From NCBI GenBank assembly GCA_910584935.1, contig CAJUDU010000027.1, positions 1 through 27,031 of the forward strand: a DNA stretch of 27,031 bases, given 5' to 3'. The notes under the pieces are model-generated. The model was not told the DNA's origin and did not search any database. It worked only from the letters and a program-made list of their open reading frames with translations. How positions within the stretch are numbered: position 1 is the stretch's first letter; every line of letters starts with the position of its first letter. The stretch comes from an uncultured Butyricicoccus sp. (lineage in GTDB: Bacteria > Bacillota > Clostridia > Oscillospirales > Butyricicoccaceae). The translations under genes and the position numbers were made by a program. Below are positions 20,323-27,031 of this stretch, in pieces.

Positions 20323-21861
20323 TTGAAAAATACCTGGATAAAACTGCGTGAAAAACTTTCAGAATCCCTGAATGCTGTACTCCCGATTATTGGGATTGTA
20401 TTGGTGCTTTGTTTCAGCATTGCGCCAATTTCCCCAAGCATTTTACTTTGTTTCCTAATGGGAGCTGTCCTGCTTATTGCTGGAATGATGTTTTTCACCC
20501 AAGGCGCTGAAATGTCCATGAGTCCTATGGGCGAACGGATTGGCAGCGCAATGACAAAAAGCAAAAAGTTATGGTTCGTTGTATTGCTATCATTTTTGCT
20601 TGGTTTTATTATTACGATTTCCGAACCCGATTTACAGATACTTGCCCAACAAGTGCCCTCTATTCCTAGCATGGCGCTTATTTTAGCGGTTGCTTTTGGT
20701 GTTGGGGTATTCTTGGTCATTGCTTTGCTGCGTATGCTGTTTGGCATTGCATTGCCAGCGTTGCTGATTGTGTTTTACCTGCTGGTGTTTGGGCTGACAC
20801 TTTTTGTACCAAAGGATTTCTTAGCGGTTGCGTTTGATTCTGGTGGCGTCACCACCGGCCCGATGACTGTGCCATTTATTATGGCAATGGGTGTTGGTGT
20901 TGCGGCAATCCGTACTGACCGTCATGCGGCGGATGATAGTTTTGGGTTAGTTTCTTTGTGTTCAATTGGACCGATTCTGGCTGTTTTGATCCTTGGTATG
21001 ATTTATCATCCAGAAGGCAGTGCTTACATCCCACCTTCCATCCCAGAAATCAATAGTTCTACGGAATTATGGGCATTGTTCCGCGTCGGGTTTCCGACTT
21101 ATATCCATGAAATTGCGCTTTCCCTGCTGCCGATTATTATATTTTTTGGGGTGTTTCAAGTTACCATTCTAAAAATCAGCAGGCGCAAGCTGTTACGTAT
21201 TATGGTTGGGCTGGGTTATACATATATTGGGCTAGTGTTATTCCTAACTGGCGCAAATGTAGGCTTTATCCCCGCTGGCAATTATTTGGGGCAGGTTATG
21301 GCGGGATTACCTATTCGTTGGGTGATTGTTCCCGTTGGTATGATTATTGGGTATTTTATTGTCCGTGCGGAACCTGCTGTTTATGTGCTTAATAAACAAG
21401 TTGAGGAAATTACAGATGGTGCAATTCCTGCTGGTGCAATGGGTGCCAGTTTATCCATTGGTGTTGCAGTTTCCCTTGGGCTGGCAATGCTGCGCGTGCT
21501 GGCAGGCATACCGATATTATATTTTTTGATTCCAGGCTATGCGATTGCCATTGGATTATCATTTTTCGTGCCAAAAATTTTTACAGCGATTGCGTTCGAC
21601 TCTGGCGGTGTTGCTTCCGGACCAATGACAGCAACTTTTCTGCTTCCATTTGCGCAAGGTGCCTGCATTGCCGCGGGCGGCAATATTGTAACAGATGCGT
21701 TTGGTGTAGTTGCCATGGTTGCTATGACTCCGCTGATTACGATACAAGTGCTGGGTATGGCATACAAACTGCGCAAATGTCACAGCGAAAAGAAACTATC
21801 TGCCCTTACGCCTGCCATGGCGTTTGAAATGCTGGATGATGATGCGATTATTGAACTTTAA
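20323..21861 (+). CDS. DUF1538 family membrane protein
   Basis: Protein of 512 aa with about 12 membrane spans and a clear internal duplication: AFDSGGVTTGPMTVPF (170-185) matches AFDSGGVASGPMTATF (424-439), and EPDLQILAQQV (101-111) matches EPAVYVLNKQV (350-360). The conserved Asp-Ser-Gly-Gly in both halves suggests an inverted- or tandem-repeat transporter whose cargo is unknown. The TTG start at 20323 follows GAGGTGG. The PII-like gene begins 18 bases downstream, which implies one operon and PII control of transport. Confidence 0.85.
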   Translation: MKNTWIKLREKLSESLNAVLPIIGIVLVLCFSIAPISPSILLCFLMGAVLLIAGMMFFTQGAEMSMSPMGERIGSAMTKSKKLWFVVLLSFLLGFIITISEPDLQILAQQVPSIPSMALILAVAFGVGVFLVIALLRMLFGIALPALLIVFYLLVFGLTLFVPKDFLAVAFDSGGVTTGPMTVPFIMAMGVGVAAIRTDRHAADDSFGLVSLCSIGPILAVLILGMIYHPEGSAYIPPSIPEINSSTELWALFRVGFPTYIHEIALSLLPIIIFFGVFQVTILKISRRKLLRIMVGLGYTYIGLVLFLTGANVGFIPAGNYLGQVMAGLPIRWVIVPVGMIIGYFIVRAEPAVYVLNKQVEEITDGAIPAGAMGASLSIGVAVSLGLAMLRVLAGIPILYFLIPGYAIAIGLSFFVPKIFTAIAFDSGGVASGPMTATFLLPFAQGACIAAGGNIVTDAFGVVAMVAMTPLITIQVLGMAYKLRKCHSEKKLSALTPAMAFEMLDDDAIIEL

Positions 21862-21879
21862 CCTGGAGGGAATGCCAAA

Positions 21880-22578
21880 ATGAGCGAACTTTATTTTATG
21901 GCCACCATTACAGATCGAAATAAATGGCGGCGTTTCCGGACCTTTTATCGGGGTTATGGTATTGATATTACACTCAGCACGGTTGGCACTGGCACGGCTG
22001 CCAGCGAAACCCTTAGTTATTTTGGGCTGGAAGAAACAGAAAAAGTAATTCTATTTTCATTTGTGACAAAAGAGCTTTGGCGCACAGTTAAAGAAGGGTT
22101 AGAAAAACAAGTCCGGATTGACGTCCCAGGCACTGGTATTGCATTTATTGTTCCATTAAGCAGCATTGGCGGCAAAAAACCGCTTGCATTCCTAACCCAT
22201 AACCAGTATTTTGAGAAAGGGGAAGAATCCACATTGCAAAACACGACATATGAACTGCTGATTGCCATTGCGGAACAAGGATATACAGATTTGATTATGG
22301 ATGCGGCACGCAGTGTTGGCGCGGCAGGCGGCACAGTCATCCATGCCAAAGGCACTGGGATGGAAGGTGCGGAACGTTTCCTTGGCGTATCGCTGGGCAA
22401 TGAAAAAGAAATGGTATTTATCGTTGCCAAACGCGAAGGAAAAAATGCAATTATGCGTGCGATTATGGACAAGGCTGGCATGAATACCAAAGCAAAAAGC
22501 ATTGTTTTTTCCCTGCCAGTGACTGGCACCGCCGGAATGCGTTTGATGGAGGATTCTGAAGAATCAAGCTCAATATAA
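21880..22578 (+). CDS. Tandem PII-like regulatory protein
   Basis: Protein of 232 aa, twice the length of a PII monomer (about 112 aa). It contains two ferredoxin-like halves: LYFMATITDRNKWRRFRTFY to IAFIVPLSSIGG (~1-105), and TTYELLIAIAEQGYTDLIMD to VFSLPVTGTAGM (~120-222), the latter with the PII-type GGTVIHAKGTG and MVFIVAKREGK strands. PII proteins bind ATP, ADP or 2-oxoglutarate and gate transporters such as AmtB. ATG at 21880 follows TGGAGG. Placement after the DUF1538 gene repeats the known linkage of the two families. Confidence 0.8.
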   Translation: MSELYFMATITDRNKWRRFRTFYRGYGIDITLSTVGTGTAASETLSYFGLEETEKVILFSFVTKELWRTVKEGLEKQVRIDVPGTGIAFIVPLSSIGGKKPLAFLTHNQYFEKGEESTLQNTTYELLIAIAEQGYTDLIMDAARSVGAAGGTVIHAKGTGMEGAERFLGVSLGNEKEMVFIVAKREGKNAIMRAIMDKAGMNTKAKSIVFSLPVTGTAGMRLMEDSEESSSI

Positions 22579-22581
22579 ACG

Positions 22582-22620
22582 CAGCCGCTGGATTTGCTTT
22601 TCTCCAGCGGCTGTGTTTTT
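22582..22620. terminator. Bidirectional intrinsic terminator
   Basis: An 11-bp perfect stem (22582-22592 with 22603-22613), 10-nt loop, then TGTTTTTATTTT on the plus strand. It separates the PII-like gene from the facing endonuclease IV-like gene. Confidence 0.9.
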
Positions 22621-23482
22621 ATTTTGCGTATTTTTCCAAAGCATTTTGATAAATGCGCTGCATTGCAAGGGCATCTTCTGCTTGTGTTCCTGCGGATTCA
22701 CAAATGATAACCGGCTGATAGCCACGTTCTGCTAAAACACGGGCAAGCGGTGCAAATTCTGGGCCATAAACCGTATCCGCAAAAGTCAGATGGCGCATTT
22801 CCCCTTTTTGGGTATATTCAATTTTAGAAAAATGGCTGTGAAAATGCTGGGTGCGCGCCAAACCGATTTTATTTTCCATCAAATCAAACAAGGCACAAAA
22901 TGCTTCATAGCTATTGCATTTGCCGACTGTGCGTGCGTTTAAATGCCCAAAGTCAATACAGGGCAGCAGACGGTCATCCAAAGCCGTCAGCGCACAGATT
23001 TCCTCTGCGCTTCCGATAACGCTTTGTTTTCCCATCGTTTCCAGACAAATGGTTTGGGAATAGCCAGCTTGTTCCGTTGCTGCAAGGATTGCCTGTACAT
23101 TTTGTATCGTGTTGGCGAATGCTTTATCCCGTGACTGCTTACCTACCCCGCCGCAATGGACAACAATATGCTGTGCATCCAAAGCGCGGGCAATTTGACA
23201 ACTCCCAAGCACATATGAAATATTTTTTTCTATCCGTTCTGGTTCACAGGAAGATAAGTTGATATAATATGGCGCGTGAAGGGAAAGTGTTATGTCATAT
23301 TGTTTTGCCTGTTCGCCAATTTTTTTCGCGGTATCCTCTTTGACATGAATACCCCGTCCGCATTGGTATTCATAGGCTTGCAGCCCCAAGCCTGCCAGCC
23401 ATTGCGGTGCATCCACTGTTGCTTTATAACCCGCCGCAGCGAAAGAATCCGCATTGCCTGCCGGGCCGAATTTAATGCACAT
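22619..23482 (-). CDS. Endonuclease IV-like (AP endonuclease family 2) TIM-barrel protein
   Basis: Protein of 287 aa from ATG at 23482, nine bases after AGGAGG. The metal ligands of endonuclease IV can be followed in order: LHAPYYINL (His69), IVVHCGG (His109), ICLETMG (Glu148), CIDFGHLN (Asp177, His180), HFHSHF (His214/His216) and IICESAG (Glu262). It should cleave abasic sites in DNA, although a sugar isomerase of the same superfamily is possible. Its start overlaps the end of the YqeG-like gene by 11 bases. Confidence 0.85.
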   Translation of the reverse strand: MCIKFGPAGNADSFAAAGYKATVDAPQWLAGLGLQAYEYQCGRGIHVKEDTAKKIGEQAKQYDITLSLHAPYYINLSSCEPERIEKNISYVLGSCQIARALDAQHIVVHCGGVGKQSRDKAFANTIQNVQAILAATEQAGYSQTICLETMGKQSVIGSAEEICALTALDDRLLPCIDFGHLNARTVGKCNSYEAFCALFDLMENKIGLARTQHFHSHFSKIEYTQKGEMRHLTFADTVYGPEFAPLARVLAERGYQPVIICESAGTQAEDALAMQRIYQNALEKYAK

Positions 23483-23993
23483 TTTTTTCATCCTCCTGCA
23501 TTTTGCGTCTGCCGCGTTCAATAAATGTCTGTTCCAATCGGCAGCGCACGCCAATCCAAAATTCACCACGGTCAATGGAGCGCACTTGACAAGTGAGTGC
23601 CCCCAAGCAGTTGCCGCCGATAACATCGGTAAAAATCTGATCGCCAATCACTGCAATTTCTTTCATTGGCAACCGTAAAACGGCAGCCCCTTTGCGAAAA
23701 CCGAATGGCAATGGTTTCACCGCTCGGCTAATGAATGGGATACCAATTGCTTCACTGAATTTTTTCACACGGGCGGCATGGTTATTTGACAAAAATGCTG
23801 CCCGTATGCCAGCCTGCTGCAATGATGCGATATAGTGATGGAGTTGTTTTTCCGGCAGTTCAGTCCGGTGCGAAGCTGCTGTGCCATCAATATCAATAAG
23901 TGCGCCATGAATGCCGCGCTTACATAAGAAATCTGGCGTAATTTCATAGATTGTATTAAAAACGCAATCTGGCGTCAAAGCTTGTAATATCAA
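23472..23993 (-). CDS. yqeG: YqeG-family HAD phosphatase
   Basis: Protein of 173 aa from TTG at 23993, nine bases after AGGGGA; this gives the normal family length. TPDCVFNTIYEITPDFLCKR, LIDIDGTAASH with the nucleophile Asp34 and Asp36, LSNNHAARV and AVIGDQIFTDVIGGNCLG are the four HAD IIIA motifs of YqeG. The family dephosphorylates phospho-sugar or lipid intermediates such as phosphatidylglycerophosphate in some bacteria. Overlap with the downstream endonuclease gene indicates co-translation. Confidence 0.85.
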   Translation of the reverse strand: MILQALTPDCVFNTIYEITPDFLCKRGIHGALIDIDGTAASHRTELPEKQLHHYIASLQQAGIRAAFLSNNHAARVKKFSEAIGIPFISRAVKPLPFGFRKGAAVLRLPMKEIAVIGDQIFTDVIGGNCLGALTCQVRSIDRGEFWIGVRCRLEQTFIERGRRKMQEDEKNVH

Positions 23994-24091
23994 GTAAGTT
24001 ATTCCCCTGCCCTTCTGTTTTGCTTTTGGCATACATATAGATATTGTACGTGATAAATTCATAAATGTCCAGAAAAAAGGAGATATCTGAT

Positions 24092-24853
24092 ATGTTGTCA
24101 ACGAAAAATCTTATTTTAGTCTGTGCTGGCGCGGACTCTGCCGCCGCCGCACGGCATGGACTGCCGCTGCTCCAGATTTGCCTTGGGGTTGGACAAGGCG
24201 GGGCAATTTCCCGTCTAAGCATCCCTGCCCGGCAGCAAGGGCATTATCTTGGCGTTGGCGATCTGGGGCTTGATGGACGAGTGCCTGGGTTTTGTGCGGA
24301 GGCATTATTGTATGAAGTGCGTAAACGCAATATGCGCGGGTTATTTGCGGATATTGAGCGAGATACTTTTGCATCCCGCACGTTGCTTGCTGGGCTTGAC
24401 CAGTTATTTTATGAAGCAGGTCTTCCATTATTTGTGCCGCTTTGTCAAGCCCAGCAGGTACAGTATGCCATGGTTGTTACAGATACCGCCATCAGCGGCG
24501 GCAGTTTAGAAGAATACTTGCAGGATTTACAGCGGCAATATCCGGGGCGGATTGCCGCGGCACTGCGCCCAGTATCTGCGGATTTCACATTGCCTGCGCA
24601 AAACAGCGAAGGCAAATTGCTGACAGCTGAAGAACGTCAGGCATTGCTGATGCGCAGTGGTGCGCAGGCATTTTTCTCACGGGAATTATGCGCAAGATAC
24701 TTTACATATATGGATGAGCATAACACAGGGCATTTTGTTTTATATGATGATGCGGCAACGATTGAAGCAAAAGTGAATCGGCTAGAAGCCGCAGGCATTG
24801 GGCATATTTTTTCTATGTATCCGGATATTGCTGCACTTCTGCCATCAACATAA
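24092..24853 (+). CDS. Conserved hypothetical protein, possible TIM-barrel fold
   Basis: Protein of 253 aa from ATG at 24092, after AAGGAG. It begins MLSTKNLILVCAGADSAAAA without a clear signal peptide. MRGLFADIERDTF, LPLFVPLCQA, VVTDTAISGGSLEEYL and HFVLYDDAATIEAKVNRLEA recall beta-alpha repeats of glycosyl hydrolase 18-like barrels, but the catalytic DxxDxE is not seen. Divergent from yqeG and followed by a terminator. No function is assigned. Confidence 0.7.
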   Translation: MLSTKNLILVCAGADSAAAARHGLPLLQICLGVGQGGAISRLSIPARQQGHYLGVGDLGLDGRVPGFCAEALLYEVRKRNMRGLFADIERDTFASRTLLAGLDQLFYEAGLPLFVPLCQAQQVQYAMVVTDTAISGGSLEEYLQDLQRQYPGRIAAALRPVSADFTLPAQNSEGKLLTAEERQALLMRSGAQAFFSRELCARYFTYMDEHNTGHFVLYDDAATIEAKVNRLEAAGIGHIFSMYPDIAALLPST

Positions 24854-24865
24854 AACAGAAAATAC

Positions 24866-24897
24866 CACCCGCCGTAAATCATTGATTCCGGCGGGTG
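24866..24897. terminator. Hairpin terminator
   Basis: CACCCGCCG (24866-24874) pairs with CGGCGGGTG (24889-24897). The U-tract is short on both sides, so efficiency is uncertain. Confidence 0.65.
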
Positions 24898-24964
24898 CTG
24901 CTTTATAATAAATAGATAAATCGGTGTTTATAAAATAATTCGAGAGATTGGCAGGCGGGGCAAT

Positions 24965-25174
24965 ATGAAATTGCAACTACGATTGAATGCAAATCAGTTA
25001 AAATTAATTGCAATTATTGCCATGACAATAGAGCATGTATGTGATTTATCCCGGTTTTCCAATAGTTTTTTATCCATATTATCCGATCCATTTGATTTTC
25101 ATTGGCGTGCTTCGCATCGGTATTTATGGAAATGTCAGTTTATTGTTTTAGCGAAGGACAAAACAGTTCGATAA
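24965..25174 (+). pseudogene. traX-like remnant (5' fragment)
   Basis: 69 codons. LNANQLKLIAIIAMTIEHVC is a near-perfect match to the start of TraX-family membrane acyltransferases of Clostridia, which run to over 200 aa. After about residue 35 the similarity is lost; related scraps (CFSEG) appear in another frame before the sequence ends. It is therefore a decayed gene with a frameshift and a large 3' deletion. Confidence 0.65.
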
Positions 25175-25233
25175 CTTCCAGCTTGTGATTTAATATCATG
25201 ATTATTTCTATAAAATATTATAAACGGGCAAAT

Positions 25234-25710
25234 TCACTGGATAATATCTGCAATTTCAGCATGGACAAGGGAAACAAGCGCCTGCGGTGCAAGTTCTATC
25301 TGAAAGCCGATTTTGCCTGCGCTGACAATCATCGTTGGTATTTCCCTCACACTTTCATGAATGGTTACCGGATACGGTTTTTTCAGCCCCACAGGAGAAC
25401 ATCCACCACGCACATAACCCGTCAATCCCAATAATTCCTTCACATGAACCATTTCGATTGCTTTTTCCCCAACTGCTTTTGCTGCTTTTTTCAAATGCAG
25501 TTCAGTTTCCACTGGAATGACAAAGATATAAATACCACCGCTTTTGCCACGTGCGGCTAAAGTTTTAAACACTTGGGCTGGATTTTGCCCCATCAGCGCC
25601 GCAACTGTTACACCATCCACAGCATCTTTGCCATGTGGATATTCATGCGGCGTATATGGGATTTTATGCTGCTGTAAAATGCGCATAACATTTGTTTTAT
25701 TATCAGCCAT
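25234..25710 (-). CDS. ybaK: Aminoacyl-tRNA editing deacylase YbaK
   Basis: Protein of 158 aa, the family length. Hydrolyses misacylated Cys-tRNA(Pro). Motifs: TNVMRILQQHKIPYTPHEYP at the N-terminus, VFKTLAARGKSGGIYIFVIP with the key Lys, GYVRGGCSPVGLKKPYPVTI with the conserved GGxSPxG loop, and SAGKIGFQIELAP near the C-terminus. ATG at 25710 lacks a strong binding site. The nitroreductase gene ends 18 bases upstream on the same strand. Confidence 0.95.
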   Translation of the reverse strand: MADNKTNVMRILQQHKIPYTPHEYPHGKDAVDGVTVAALMGQNPAQVFKTLAARGKSGGIYIFVIPVETELHLKKAAKAVGEKAIEMVHVKELLGLTGYVRGGCSPVGLKKPYPVTIHESVREIPTMIVSAGKIGFQIELAPQALVSLVHAEIADIIQ

Positions 25711-25727
25711 AAGAAAATACCACCACT

Positions 25728-26315
25728 TTAAATATAATATTCCGTAATTTCATCCAAAGTTTTTCTTGGTCTTGTCGATGGTGACTCATCGGCATATCCA
25801 AGTGCAACAGCCCCTGTTAACTGTCCTTCGGCTTGCATATATTCCATCAGTTCCGGATAAGCAAAAAATGTATTGCCAATCCAAAGTGTACCAATGCCAA
25901 GGCTTTCCGCTTGGAGCAGCATATTTTGTACTGCTGCACCAATAGATAGCAAATCAACAATTTCTGTGACCCGTTTTTCAGATGAAATATTGTCAAATGG
26001 GTTTATCCCATAAGGGTTTAACACCATCACCACAACAGGCGCCTGCTGCATAATATGCAGGGTATTCCATGCATCCGGCAGATTATACCGGGAATTAGGC
26101 AATATCGGGTCAGATGCTTCCCGTTCCAGCCCTGCTTTCATTTGGCAAAGCAATTCTGCTTTTTTGTCGCCTTCATACACAAGGAAACGCCATGGCTGAC
26201 GGTTTTTCCCGGATGGTGCCATTCGTCCAGCATTTAAAATCTGCCTCAAAATTTCAGCGGGTATTGGTTGCAGACGATATTTTCGAATGCTCCGCCTATG
26301 ATAAATTGATTCCAT
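25728..26315 (-). CDS. Nitroreductase family protein (FMN-dependent)
   Basis: Protein of 195 aa. RRSIRKY (7-13) is the FMN phosphate motif; MAPSGKNRQPWRFLV (32-46) and GAAVQNMLLQAESLGIGTLW (~126-145) complete the fold, ending GYADESPSTRPRKTLDE. Uses NAD(P)H to reduce nitro or quinone-type compounds; the physiological substrate is unknown. ATG at 26315 follows AAAGGAG. Confidence 0.95.
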   Translation of the reverse strand: MESIYHRRSIRKYRLQPIPAEILRQILNAGRMAPSGKNRQPWRFLVYEGDKKAELLCQMKAGLEREASDPILPNSRYNLPDAWNTLHIMQQAPVVVMVLNPYGINPFDNISSEKRVTEIVDLLSIGAAVQNMLLQAESLGIGTLWIGNTFFAYPELMEYMQAEGQLTGAVALGYADESPSTRPRKTLDEITEYYI

Positions 26316-26358
26316 GTAAACTACTCCTTTATGCCATTATTATCAATACAAAAAGAGT

Positions 26359-26685
26359 TCAAAATACATATTGCACAAGCAGCATATAACAAACCGTACC
26401 GCCTGCAATGGAAACAAGCATTTGCCGTTTCCACAAATGCAGTACAATGACAAGTAAAATCGAAATCAGTTCTGGTATTCCATGGTTTCTTGTAAACAAA
26501 CTGACATTTTTCAGGCAATAGATAACAAGTAAGCCAAACACTGCCGAGGGCAAGACATTCCCAAGATATTGTATATATTTTGGTGTTGGCTTTCCGGCTG
26601 GGAACAATAGAAACGGCAAAAACCGGGTTAGCATTGTTCCAAATACAACCATTGCAGCTGTAACAATTTGCTGGCTTTGTGTCAT
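26359..26685 (-). CDS. azlD: Branched-chain amino acid exporter subunit AzlD
   Basis: Protein of 108 aa with four hydrophobic spans. TRFLPFLLFPAGKPTPKYIQ, YLGNVLPSAVFGLLVIYCLK and HLWKRQMLVSIAGGTVCYML are typical of AzlD, the small partner of AzlC. The ATG at 26685 overlaps the azlC stop (ATGA), so they are coupled. Its partner is frameshifted here. Confidence 0.9.
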   Translation of the reverse strand: MTQSQQIVTAAMVVFGTMLTRFLPFLLFPAGKPTPKYIQYLGNVLPSAVFGLLVIYCLKNVSLFTRNHGIPELISILLVIVLHLWKRQMLVSIAGGTVCYMLLVQYVF

Positions 26686-27031
26686 ATGGTATCCCTCCCC
26701 TTTTCAAGCGGACGGCGCAGCACGGTCAGCACAGCGGTATGTTGTTTCTCTTTCAGCCATTGTTCCAAAAAAATCACAACAAACATTGCTGTCATAACAA
26801 AATCCAAGCCTTCCGTGTTAAGGTTTATGAAAGAACCAAAAATACCACCCAGAGTAGACCCTGAAAACCAATAAAAATGGTTTAACAGCGTAACAAAAAA
26901 CATAAACCAGCCCCGGTCAATCCCTTCTGGGATATCTGCTGTATAATTGATAGAAAAGCTTTCATCACACATACCAAAAATTAAGGAACCACTGATTTAA
27001 TCCTTCATAAGTCAAGAAGGTGTGGTATAAT
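26682..27031 (-). pseudogene. azlC: azlC, 3' part, with a frameshift near 26976-26984
   Basis: The intact downstream frame gives MCDESFSINYTADIPEGIDR, WFMFFVTLLNHFYWFSGST and FVVIFLEQWLKEK, the C-terminal part of the AzlC permease. The frame upstream closes at a stop near 26999. In the other frame FLTYEGLNQWFL leads straight into IFGMCDES if one A is removed from CTTAATTTTTGG. AzlC normally has about 230 aa, so the 5' half lies beyond the window. This is either a real mutation or a sequencing error. Confidence 0.7.

Noticed and set aside
1..27031. CRISPR array, tRNA or rRNA genes
   Set aside because: No regularly spaced repeats with unique spacers were seen; the evenly spaced 31-bp sites at 10139-10212 are operators, since they overlap promoter boxes. 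No tRNA-like cloverleaf or rRNA segment was noticed.

Overview
The window looks like a chromosomal stretch from a gut-type Bacillota, class Clostridia, probably an Oscillospirales relative. This is inferred from gene content, strong GGAGG ribosome binding sites, frequent TTG/GTG starts and the protein families; no rRNA or tRNA is present to settle it. It has two halves: the right-hand end of an integrated mobile element (about 1-14,400) and ordinary chromosome (about 14,400-27,031).

Element, leftward part (1-9,553, minus strand). A compact early-type operon runs leftwards from a small Cro-like XRE protein (9341-9553) through a second XRE regulator, many small phage-type proteins, two MazG-like proteins, PcfK-like and PcfJ-like proteins, a DUF3102/coiled-coil protein, a zinc-ribbon protein, an HUH (rolling-circle type) replication protein, a phage late-activator-like sigma-region-4 protein and a serine resolvase. 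No capsid, terminase, portal or tail gene is visible, and the left end lies outside the window, so this may be a prophage, a phage-plasmid or a satellite.

Element, switch and cargo (9,600-14,400). A switch carries three near-identical operators exactly 31 bp apart between a leftward promoter and a rightward repressor gene. Rightwards from the repressor come a membrane-spanning Mrr-like nuclease with an extracytoplasmic N-terminal domain, a Uma2-family nuclease and a large serine integrase. The start codon and ribosome binding site of the membrane nuclease are buried in a 15-position hairpin. Repressor, two nucleases and integrase on one strand suggest a lysogen-expressed defence or exclusion cargo; this is the best candidate for an undescribed system here. 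The integrase abuts the truncated 5' half of a conserved clostridial gene (14401-14649), which marks the right attachment junction.

Several short palindromic insertions sit inside or beside early-operon genes. Three copies share a 17-bp core (CCCTGTCGGCTCCCGCC). Two have a direct repeat of 13-14 bp at a period of exactly 63 bp, the third a weaker one at 66 bp, so reading frame is preserved when they land in genes.

Chromosome (14,400-27,031). In order: MATE transporter, AraC regulator, tadA, a second AraC regulator divergent from a TIM-barrel sugar isomerase/epimerase, a DUF1538 membrane protein paired with a tandem PII-like protein, an endonuclease IV-like protein overlapping a YqeG-type phosphatase, an unrecognised protein, a traX remnant, ybaK, a nitroreductase, and azlD with a frameshifted azlC at the window edge.
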